NCBI GenBank assembly: GCA_030054275.1
Contig: JASGCF010000053.1
Span: forward strand, 2,659 to 12,209
Reading direction: 5' to 3'
From: Limnohabitans sp.
GTDB lineage: Bacteria > Planctomycetota > Phycisphaerae > Phycisphaerales > SM1A02
Length of the DNA stretch: 9,551 nt
Position 1 is the stretch's first letter; every line of letters starts with the position of its first letter. Positions 1 through 6,975 of the stretch are shown here, one piece after another. Under the pieces are notes generated by a model that made no database searches, was not told where the DNA came from, and saw only the letters and a program-made list of their open reading frames with translations. The position numbers and the translations under genes are program-made.

Positions 1-16
1 CTATCAGTGACTATCG

Positions 17-451
17 ATGTCTATCGATCTCAAACCTATCCTCGCATGCATTGCACTTTTCGCGGTCGAGGGTTACCTCGGTTCAGTCATTTTCGAGCGC
101 GTGGCGATCAACTCGCGTGCGGTCGCCGTGACAGCGCGTGTGACGACTGAGCCCGCGTATGCAGTGGCAGTGACACCGACGAGTGGTCGAGGTCTCTGGG
201 CAAAAGAGGCGGGCTATCAGTTCATCTACGCATACGAAGTCAATGGCCGCACCTTCACCAACTCAGGATTTCATCCCGAGAAACCAAGAGAAACCACGAC
301 TGTCTACTACGACTCAACCAACCCCGCGGTCAGTCGAACCCGACTTGAACAAACTCAGAACATCACGCTGTTCATGATCTTCATCGGCGTCGGTATCGCC
401 TACAACCTTTGGCGAATCGATTGGCGCGCATTTCGACCCGGTCGCGACTGA
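17..451 (+). CDS. DUF3592-type small membrane protein
   Basis: A 144-residue protein with one hydrophobic helix near each end (about residues 8-26 and 115-131) and a soluble domain between them. The middle carries the pattern usual for DUF3592 proteins: an aromatic, strand-rich stretch (YAYEVNGRTFTNSGF, residues 71-85) followed by VYYDSTNPAVSR (97-108). The topology suggests an inner-membrane protein with its domain on one face of the membrane. The molecular function of this family is not established and none is offered here. The ATG at 17 is the first start in frame inside the window. No clear ribosome binding site is visible in the 16 bases before it, so a start further upstream cannot be excluded. 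It is convergent with the glycosidase-like gene, with only 11 bp between the two stop codons. Family assignment is by motif recognition only. Confidence 0.75.
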   Translation: MSIDLKPILACIALFAVEGYLGSVIFERVAINSRAVAVTARVTTEPAYAVAVTPTSGRGLWAKEAGYQFIYAYEVNGRTFTNSGFHPEKPRETTTVYYDSTNPAVSRTRLEQTQNITLFMIFIGVGIAYNLWRIDWRAFRPGRD

Positions 452-462
452 GTGAAGATGTT

Positions 463-3069
463 TCATCGCACCGAGATCGTCGGCATACGACCATCGGGTG
501 AAAACGCGCAAAGTTCATTGTCACCAGAAAAGACACGCGTCATTGGGAGACGAATCGTGCGCGTGAGCGTTTCCTTTTTTGTTGTTCCGCCGCGCTCACC
601 ACTTACGCCATCAAGCGCCATCACGCTCTCCCCGTTCCAGAGCACCGTTCCCAGCATGGATATTGGTTGAGTCACCGTGATCTCAATGTTTGCATCGGGC
701 TTCACATCAAGATCCGCGACCTTCGTCTGCGGAATGCGTACGACCCAACGCCACCATGAAGGCACACCGGATGCTTGCGAAAGTGCTTTGCGTGATGGCA
801 CCGTCGCCATCGCCCAACTCGCTGGCGATTCAATTCGAGCAAACGCCCACGAAGCAGAAACCTCTTGGAAAATCTCAAAGAACTCGGTCTCCTTTGCAAG
901 TCGCTTGAGATCAATCTCTGAGCAGTTTCCATGCGGATCAAGATCAAGCATCAACTCGTTTTCACTTGCGACAAACTTGATGTTGCGCCCAGTCGCTGGT
1001 TTCTGACCCTTGGGCGTTGGCGCTGGGCGCTTCGGTGCAAGCGCAGCGCCATCAAGAACCACTTCGCGCCTATGACAAAGTTCGACATCAAGCAGTGCGC
1101 CGTTCAACCGAAGTCGGTCGTTCGCGACGCCAGTACCACGCGACATCCACCACTCTGGGAAGCGCACGAAAACGGCTGTTGATCGTGCTGCGAATGTCCA
1201 TTGCACGGTGCGCTGTGCGCCAAGCATGTTGCGTGGTTCGTACCCCCACGCGAACCGACCAATGGTCGTCGCGTCGAAATCGGGAAGATCCACCACACGC
1301 TGCTTGACGCCTTTCAGCGCTGCGATTTCAAAGATCGTCCCCAACACACCAACGCGACCATCTGTGTGACTGCCACGCATCCGCACTTTGTTTGCGGCGA
1401 CTTCGAATGTCTGCGTCAATTCCTTCTTTGATGACGCAACACGCCAATCGTTTCGCACACCGAATGCATCGAGCACACACTGTTCACGACTCCTTTTCGC
1501 AGAATTCGCCAAGCGTGCGCTGTAATAACCGTGCATCGCAGGAAGCCCATACGCACCAAGTGACTGTGGTCTATCCATGCGTGCAAAACGCGGATGTGTT
1601 CCATCAAGCAGCGCATGTTCCACGATGAGTTGTGGCGCGCTCAGTTCAAGCGGTTGCGACTCTCGTGTCGCCAACAGCACCGTAGGTTTCTGAAGACGAC
1701 ACCCGTCGGTCACGGTCCCATCGATATCAATGCACGCCAAAAGACACCCGCTACGATCGACAAATTCGATCTGCTTCGTACGAAGTCCAACACCCATCGC
1801 CATCGCATGGGTCACGACAGCGATACGAACACCACGCACCTTCGACACGCGCGGAAGCTTGCCGTCCGCCGGAACCGTGAGTGACTCACGGCTTCCATCG
1901 ATATCGACAGTCACTTTCCCTCGCGATCGTCCAGCAACAACAACCACATCACCAAGCATCGCTACGACGGATCCGCTGCAGGAACGCAAGATCGAGCGCC
2001 CAACAGCAAGATTCCGCAGCGAAACTTCAAAACTGTTCGTCTCGCATGGCGCATGTTCGGCAATAGTCACATCGCACTCAAGAACACCTGCGCCGCGGAG
2101 CATGGTGCGTACACGCTTGTCTTTCTCAACAACACGGTCGCGTGGCACAAGGCCAGCCAACACATCACCGAACGAACTTGCACATACAAGCGCACGCCGC
2201 ATCGGGAAGAGATCCATCGCGCGATGCTGGGCCTCGCCAGTCACACTTGTTGCACGCGTGTGTCGTGTACCAACCACTTCACAGACAAAATCTGTGCGTG
2301 AGGCAACGCTCGCAAAAACGCGAGTCAAGCACTGCATGTCACTCCCGCGCTCGTGCAGAAGGAGCGGCGGTGCATCAGGTGAGACTTGTCGAAGTTCATC
2401 GACGGTGCGCGCAATATTCGTACTTCCACTCCACGCGTCGATCACACCTTCGTGGGTGTACCAGTGGTTGTTTGCGCTGAAAAGTGGCACATCGATACCG
2501 ACCTCGCGTGCGTACCGCACCAGCGCACCGAAGTATGCATTCCCAACCGTCGCATCAAGGCAGCGCCAGTCGTCTTCGATGCCAACAGCGATCACGGGAC
2601 GAGCGCCCTCGCCATTTCGCGTGGCTTGCAGATCAATGAACTGAACTGCAAGCGCGCGCCAGAATCGGGACACGCGATCCATGAACGCAGCGTTCGCCTC
2701 GCGCTGCCGCGGGCCCACCGTTTCAAAGAGCCACGCCGGAAGTCCGCCGTTGGCAAACGAGCCTCCAACACACGGTCCAATCCGCAGCGCAACCTTGAGG
2801 CCTGCGGCCGCTGCCAATCCCACAGCATGACGGAAGTCGCATGGTCCGCTGAAAACGAATCGCCCTGGCGTCGGCTCGTGCAAACTCCACGGCAAACGCA
2901 TGACAACCGTGTTGAAACCAGCGTGCCGCAGATCTGCGAGGGTTGCATGCCACTCGGTAGGCTCGACCAAGGTTGGGTCGAACGCGGCTGCGACCACCGA
3001 CAACCGACTGGCCCGCGTGCGGGCGCCGTCGAGCAGAAAACTCAAGGAGTCGTAAGAAACGGCTGGCAT
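463..3069 (-). CDS. GH35-like beta-galactosidase fold protein, probably catalytically altered
   Basis: 868 residues from the chosen start. The N-terminal third follows the GH35 TIM barrel: FLLDGARTRA (11-20), GFNTV..LPWSLHEPTPG (51-69), a hydrophobic GLKVALRIGP (90-99), NGGLPAWL (107-114), PVIAVGIEDDW (158-168) and GIDVPLFSAN (191-200). The C-terminal half has beta-rich regions consistent with the jelly-roll domains of this family (about 500-680 and 730-868; for example LGAYGLPAMHGYYSARL at 504-520). Known GH35 enzymes cleave terminal beta-galactosides using two glutamates. Here the acid/base motif ENEYG reads EDDWR (165-169). The region expected to hold the nucleophile has one Glu (E240, in LLHERGS) without the usual tryptophan-rich surroundings. 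The protein may therefore be inactive or changed in specificity. The start at 3069 puts the domain at the N-terminus, as is usual, with no signal peptide. In-frame ATGs at 3165, 3186 and 3297 would add arginine/cysteine-rich sequence unlike a leader. No good ribosome binding site marks any of these starts. The gene is divergent from the TolC-like gene. Confidence 0.8.
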   Translation of the reverse strand: MPAVSYDSLSFLLDGARTRASRLSVVAAAFDPTLVEPTEWHATLADLRHAGFNTVVMRLPWSLHEPTPGRFVFSGPCDFRHAVGLAAAAGLKVALRIGPCVGGSFANGGLPAWLFETVGPRQREANAAFMDRVSRFWRALAVQFIDLQATRNGEGARPVIAVGIEDDWRCLDATVGNAYFGALVRYAREVGIDVPLFSANNHWYTHEGVIDAWSGSTNIARTVDELRQVSPDAPPLLLHERGSDMQCLTRVFASVASRTDFVCEVVGTRHTRATSVTGEAQHRAMDLFPMRRALVCASSFGDVLAGLVPRDRVVEKDKRVRTMLRGAGVLECDVTIAEHAPCETNSFEVSLRNLAVGRSILRSCSGSVVAMLGDVVVVAGRSRGKVTVDIDGSRESLTVPADGKLPRVSKVRGVRIAVVTHAMAMGVGLRTKQIEFVDRSGCLLACIDIDGTVTDGCRLQKPTVLLATRESQPLELSAPQLIVEHALLDGTHPRFARMDRPQSLGAYGLPAMHGYYSARLANSAKRSREQCVLDAFGVRNDWRVASSKKELTQTFEVAANKVRMRGSHTDGRVGVLGTIFEIAALKGVKQRVVDLPDFDATTIGRFAWGYEPRNMLGAQRTVQWTFAARSTAVFVRFPEWWMSRGTGVANDRLRLNGALLDVELCHRREVVLDGAALAPKRPAPTPKGQKPATGRNIKFVASENELMLDLDPHGNCSEIDLKRLAKETEFFEIFQEVSASWAFARIESPASWAMATVPSRKALSQASGVPSWWRWVVRIPQTKVADLDVKPDANIEITVTQPISMLGTVLWNGESVMALDGVSGERGGTTKKETLTRTIRLPMTRVFSGDNELCAFSPDGRMPTISVR

Positions 3070-3283
3070 GGAGTGCAGTTCTCGGGTCGGACGCGCGTTG
3101 AGCGCACGCGCGGTCTGTGTGGGCGCGTTGTTCGCGCATGTGCTCGGTCGGACGCACAACTTCATCGACTCTCGCAGATATCTCATGCGCGGGCAAAAAG
3201 CGTGGCATCCCTGCGTCGCTTGCCGACGAACGGCGCAGCGCAATCGCCCCGTCTCGGGTACAACCGCCCCTCCCGCTTTTCGC
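3070..3283. promoter_or_regulatory. divergent intergenic region
   Basis: This 214-bp gap lies between the divergent starts of the GH35-like gene (-) and the TolC-like gene (+), so it should hold the promoters of both. It is GC-rich, and I could not find a convincing -35/-10 pair on either strand. A perfect 10-bp direct repeat, GGTCGGACGC, occurs at 3084-3093 and 3146-3155 (62 bp apart start to start). It could be an operator pair, but in GC-rich sequence it could also be chance. Open frames cross the region on both strands; the peptides they encode look unlike real proteins. Confidence 0.4.
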
Positions 3284-5062
3284 ATGATGGTTCTCAACCC
3301 TCGCTCTCACCTCGCTTTCCGTCGCTCGGCCGCCGTGTTGTGCGCCCTTGCGTCCATGCTCGGATGTGAGTCGGGTTTGCAGTCGATCGATCGACAAACA
3401 ACCGAGAAGCTTCGGGAGAGCGCGGAATCCATGGGTGGAAACGCGATCTACCCAGAATATGACCCGAATCGCTACGAATCTGGGTCCTATTTCCCTGATT
3501 TTCCAGAGAACGCAGACAACCCAGCGACGGTCAATCCGAAGGCTGACGAGCTCTCTTTCACCTCGATCCCGACAGCGAAGGAGGACGCCGAGAGCATCGC
3601 CGCACGATTCGAAAAGATGGCGCGCGACGAGCCAAACTCGCGGCTCTTCACCTTTGATGATTCCATTGCCTACGCCATCGAACACTCCAACGAGTACCTC
3701 ACGGCGGAGGAGGCGTACCTGCTCGTTGCGATTCGATTGCTCATCGAAGAGCGCCGTTGGCAACTGCTTCCTTCGAATGTCACGACGGCCACCTTCGCCA
3801 ACGACGGAACAAACGGCCGTTTCAACAACGCTGTTTCCATTGTTGACGAACTTGGCGTCTCGCAACGACTGCCCTTCGGCGGCGAGGTCGCGGCCGCATT
3901 TGTCGTGCAGGCAACGCAGCAACTCGACGATTACCTCCAGAACAACGACACCCAATCCGCGGACATCGTGCTTGAAGCAGCTTTCCCGTTGCTGCGTGGA
4001 TTCGGTGATGTTGCGCTCGAGCCGCTCATCCAGCAGCGACGCAATCTGATTTACGCAGCACGAAACTTCGAGCAGTTTCGGCGAGACTTCTTTCAGGATC
4101 TCGCAGACGATTACCTCACGCTTGTGCTGCAACTCCAAGGCATCGCCAACGGCGAACGACAGGTCGAACGCAGCGCAGCCGTCGAATCGCGCATGAAAGC
4201 GCTTGTCGAAAGCGGCCGCACAGAACCGTTCCAAGCCGATCTCGCAACGCAAAACACGCTGTTTGCGCTTGATCGACTTTCGAATCAACGCGAGGTGTAT
4301 CGCCTCACACTCGACCGCTTCAAGACGCGCATTGGTATGCCGGTTGAACAACCGATCGCCATCGAACCGACGCTACTCAAACTTCCGATTCCCGATGTCG
4401 ATCCCAAAGAGTCGCTTGCTGTTGCATTCCGATATCGACTCGACCTCCAAACTTCGCGCGATATCGTCGAAGACTTCGAGCGCAAAGTGGATGTAGCGCG
4501 CAATGCGCTGCTCGCAGATCTCGATGTTGTTCTTTCGAACAATTTGCCAACGAACCCAACGATGCCGCAAGCGGGCGTGCAGTTTTCACCCGATGACAAC
4601 GAGTTCGCTGCGTCGCTTGTGTTCTCGATGCCGCTCGATCGAGTCACGGAAGATCTGCAACTTCGTCAATCGCAAATCCTCTTAGAACAGGCAAAGCGCT
4701 CGTATTACCTCGCGCGCGATAACGCTGCTGTGTCTGTGCGCCAATCTGCACGCGGTATTCAAACAGCGCAGTTCAGTTTGGTCGTGCAAGAGAAGAATGT
4801 GCAAGCCGCGATGAATCGACAAGCGGCTATCGACGCGGCGCCAGATCGCGCAACAGCACGCGATCGCACCGAAGCTGTCGATGCGTTGCGCCGCGCGCAA
4901 GATTCGTTGGACTCTGCGCGTCGGAACTTACAATTGGCCATCCTCCGATATCTCAACAACACCGGACAAATGCGCATTGCACCAAATGGAAAGTTGATTC
5001 CATTGCCCGGAATGGATGTTGGTGAAGAAGTCGGGCCTGGCATCGTGGATACCTCGCCGTAA
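3284..5062 (+). CDS. TolC-family outer-membrane efflux lipoprotein
   Basis: 592 residues. The chosen start gives a lipoprotein-type signal: positive N-terminus (RSHLAFRR), hydrophobic core, then ASMLGC with Cys28 as the probable acylated residue. An earlier in-frame ATG at 3068 would bury this signal behind 72 unlikely residues. After an acidic, Pro/Asn-rich stretch (about 29-115) comes the outer-membrane efflux fold in two halves. The first includes FDDSIAYAIEHSNEY (124-138), LGVSQRLPFGG (190-200), FPLLRGFG (234-241) and long helices to about 350 ending in DRFKTRIGMP. The second starts near ESLAVAFRYRLDLQ (376-389) and runs through FSMPLDR (447-453) to helices ending near 558. Such proteins form trimeric outer-membrane channels with a periplasmic helical barrel. 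It is longer than typical TolC proteins (about 430-490 residues), largely because of the N-terminal stretch. The adaptor gene follows after 129 bp on the same strand, so they probably form a transport pair. No ribosome binding site is evident. Confidence 0.88.
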   Translation: MMVLNPRSHLAFRRSAAVLCALASMLGCESGLQSIDRQTTEKLRESAESMGGNAIYPEYDPNRYESGSYFPDFPENADNPATVNPKADELSFTSIPTAKEDAESIAARFEKMARDEPNSRLFTFDDSIAYAIEHSNEYLTAEEAYLLVAIRLLIEERRWQLLPSNVTTATFANDGTNGRFNNAVSIVDELGVSQRLPFGGEVAAAFVVQATQQLDDYLQNNDTQSADIVLEAAFPLLRGFGDVALEPLIQQRRNLIYAARNFEQFRRDFFQDLADDYLTLVLQLQGIANGERQVERSAAVESRMKALVESGRTEPFQADLATQNTLFALDRLSNQREVYRLTLDRFKTRIGMPVEQPIAIEPTLLKLPIPDVDPKESLAVAFRYRLDLQTSRDIVEDFERKVDVARNALLADLDVVLSNNLPTNPTMPQAGVQFSPDDNEFAASLVFSMPLDRVTEDLQLRQSQILLEQAKRSYYLARDNAAVSVRQSARGIQTAQFSLVVQEKNVQAAMNRQAAIDAAPDRATARDRTEAVDALRRAQDSLDSARRNLQLAILRYLNNTGQMRIAPNGKLIPLPGMDVGEEVGPGIVDTSP

Positions 5063-5178
5063 GTATTGAAGCGTCGATTCTTGCTTCCACGCGCTCTCCA
5101 ACCAAAAGTGTGTTTGCCCTCAACCTCACGCGAGATACGATTGCACCCCTGCCTCGTCGCGCGAACAGCGAAAAAGTC

Positions 5179-5183
5179 AAGGA
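5179..5183 (+). promoter_or_regulatory. ribosome binding site of adaptor gene
   Basis: AAGGA ends 8 bases before the ATG at 5192. It decides the start: an in-frame ATG at 5066 would add 42 residues, has no comparable site, and would place the lipoprotein signal in the interior of the protein. Confidence 0.7.
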
Positions 5184-5191
5184 AATCTGTC

Positions 5192-6946
5192 ATGCAACCT
5201 CATACTCGCTTCGCTCTTCGTTCCTCGGCGCTTGCTGCAACTGTTGCACTTGTCGGCTTCGCGTTTGGTTGTGGCGGCAGCGAAGATCCGTCCGCTGCGG
5301 CCATTGCGTCGCGCGATGTACACACCGTCGAACGATCGAGTTTCGACATGATTCTTCCGGTGAGCGGCGAGTTGGCCGCGCAGCAGCAAGTTGAGATTCG
5401 CAACAAACTCGAGTCGCGCGCTGTCATCACCGAGATCGTCGCTGAAGGCACGCGTATCTCGAAGGGTGATGTTGTCGTGCGACTCGCACAGGAAGAGTTG
5501 ATCGACAAGATCAAAGATGCACGCGACAAGGTGAACACCGCAAATAGTGCCACCGTCGCTGCGCAACAAGCACTTGCCATCAAAGAAGGCGAACGACAAA
5601 GCGGCCTCGACAAGGCAGATGTCACGGTGCGTATTGCACAGCTTGCGCTGGAAGGTTGGCAGCAAGGCGATGTGGTGAACAAGCGGCAGCAACTTCAACT
5701 GGCAAAGGAAACTGCGGCAATCAACCTCGATCGTCTCAAGGGACGCTTCGAGGAGAGTGCGAAGCTTGTGAAGCAGGGTTACATCGCGAAGGACGAGTTC
5801 GAAAAAGATCGCATCGCGATGATCGAGGCAGATGCGAAGGTCAAGCAAGCCGCGCTTGATCTTGATGTGTATGAGAAATACACCTACTACCAAGACGAGG
5901 CGAAGAAGAAGTCAGATCTTGAGCAGGCGCGCGCAGAGCGCAGTCGTGTTGAAGAGAAGTTCGACGCAGAACTGGTGAAGGCGAAAGCGGATGTCGAGAG
6001 CGCCGAGTTCCAACTGCAAAGCGCGAAGGATCGACTCACAAATCTTGAGACACAACTTGGTTTCACCACGATTACCTCACCCATTGATGGGCTTGTGGTG
6101 TACGCGACGAGTATCGATAGTTCAAACGGTGGCCGCGGTGGCGGTGATGCACAACCGCCGCAAGTGGGTACCGAACTCAAGCCCAATGAACTTGTGATTC
6201 TGCTGCCAGATACCTCGCGCATGGTTGCGAATCTCAAGGTGAGCGAAGCGCTTTCCGGCCGAATCAAGCCCGAGCAAAAAGTCACTGTCTACAGCGATGC
6301 GATGCCTAATCAGCCCATCGGTGGTGCTGTGACAACCGTCAGTGTGCTTGCAGCGAGTGGCGGTTGGCGCGATCCAAATCGTCGTGAATACACGGTGAAG
6401 TCCGCGCTCGAAGCAGATGCGGCGATGGGTCTCAAGCCTGCGATGCGTTGTAAGGCTGAGATTCTTCTTGGTCGCGTCGACGATGCCATCAACATCCCAG
6501 TGCAAGCGATTTTCCGCCAAGGACCGGTCGCGTATGTCTATGTGAAAGATGGTGCTGGCTTCGCACAGCGACAAGTCGACCTTGGACGCGCGAGTGAACT
6601 GGTCATTGAAGTGTCCAAGGGATTGCAAGCTGGTGAGAAAGTCCTGCTACGCGAGCCAAAGTCATTCGAAGTGACCGCGAAGCTTGACCCGAGCGTGTTC
6701 GAAATGGCCAATGCGAGCGCCGGTGGCGGTCGGCCATCACAACGCGGTATGAATGCTTCGCCAGAGGGTGGAGCGCCTGCAGCAAGTGGTCGCCCGCGTG
6801 GTGACGGAAGCGGTCGACCAAATCGAGGTGGCGAAGGCGCAAGCAAACCGGCTGCTGCTGTTGGCGCTGGCACGGAACCTGCCGCAAAGACAGCAAGCGC
6901 GCCCGCAACCGGAAAGCCGGAAGCGAACGCGCCTGCTGCGCAGTGA
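5192..6946 (+). CDS. HlyD/MacA-like periplasmic adaptor lipoprotein
   Basis: 584 residues. A signal peptide ends in GFAFGC, with Cys27 as the probable lipid attachment site. The first half of a biotinyl-lipoyl domain lies at about 56-100. A charged, Ala/Glu/Lys-rich coiled-coil hairpin spans about 100-288 and includes LVKQGYIAKDEFEKDR (192-207), typical of the second arm in membrane fusion proteins. The lipoyl domain closes with TTITSPIDGLVVY (292-304). A beta-barrel domain (about 335-430) and a membrane-proximal domain (INIPVQAIFRQG, 433-444, to about 500) follow. Known relatives form a hexameric tube joining an inner-membrane pump to a TolC channel. Two Gly-rich stretches stand out: an insertion at 310-320 and an 80-residue tail rich in Gly, Arg, Ala and Pro (505-584). 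The TolC-like gene just upstream is the likely partner. No pump gene follows, because the next gene is convergent with 29 bp between stops. The long hairpin fits a MacA/HlyD-type role, but the pump class cannot be told from this protein alone. Confidence 0.9.
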   Translation: MQPHTRFALRSSALAATVALVGFAFGCGGSEDPSAAAIASRDVHTVERSSFDMILPVSGELAAQQQVEIRNKLESRAVITEIVAEGTRISKGDVVVRLAQEELIDKIKDARDKVNTANSATVAAQQALAIKEGERQSGLDKADVTVRIAQLALEGWQQGDVVNKRQQLQLAKETAAINLDRLKGRFEESAKLVKQGYIAKDEFEKDRIAMIEADAKVKQAALDLDVYEKYTYYQDEAKKKSDLEQARAERSRVEEKFDAELVKAKADVESAEFQLQSAKDRLTNLETQLGFTTITSPIDGLVVYATSIDSSNGGRGGGDAQPPQVGTELKPNELVILLPDTSRMVANLKVSEALSGRIKPEQKVTVYSDAMPNQPIGGAVTTVSVLAASGGWRDPNRREYTVKSALEADAAMGLKPAMRCKAEILLGRVDDAINIPVQAIFRQGPVAYVYVKDGAGFAQRQVDLGRASELVIEVSKGLQAGEKVLLREPKSFEVTAKLDPSVFEMANASAGGGRPSQRGMNASPEGGAPAASGRPRGDGSGRPNRGGEGASKPAAAVGAGTEPAAKTASAPATGKPEANAPAAQ

Positions 6947-6975
6947 TCAAACTCGAACCGCGTTGCGTGTACCCG

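Noticed and set aside
1702..1728. DIDGTVTDG in the GH35-like protein (residues 448-456), resembling motif I of HAD phosphatases
   Set aside because: No other HAD motifs follow, and the stretch sits in a beta-rich region of a longer protein. It is most likely a chance turn sequence.
1730..2644. 304-residue open frame on the plus strand inside the GH35-like gene
   Set aside because: Its composition is almost entirely Arg, Ser, Thr and Pro, with no domain; it is an antisense shadow of a gene with good family motifs.
2386..3369. 327-residue open frame on the plus strand running into the TolC-like gene region
   Set aside because: Antisense to conserved GH35 motifs and out of frame with the TolC-like gene; the peptide is Arg/His/Cys-rich without any recognisable domain.
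2723..4351. 542-residue open frame on the minus strand across the start of the TolC-like gene
   Set aside because: It is antisense to clear TolC coding sequence and also overlaps the GH35-like gene in another frame. The peptide is rich in Arg and Cys with no recognisable domain, as expected of a shadow frame in GC-rich DNA.
5068..5087. GAAGC/GCTTC inverted repeat after the TolC-like stop codon as a terminator
   Set aside because: The stem is only 5 bp with a 10-base loop and no T run, too weak to separate the TolC-like and adaptor genes.
5177..5893. 238-residue open frame on the minus strand inside the adaptor gene
   Set aside because: It is antisense to the signal peptide, lipoyl half and coiled coil of the adaptor, and shows no domain of its own.
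6947..6975. Shared bidirectional terminator between the convergent adaptor and prepilin-like genes
   Set aside because: The 29-bp gap shows no stem-loop or T run on either strand.
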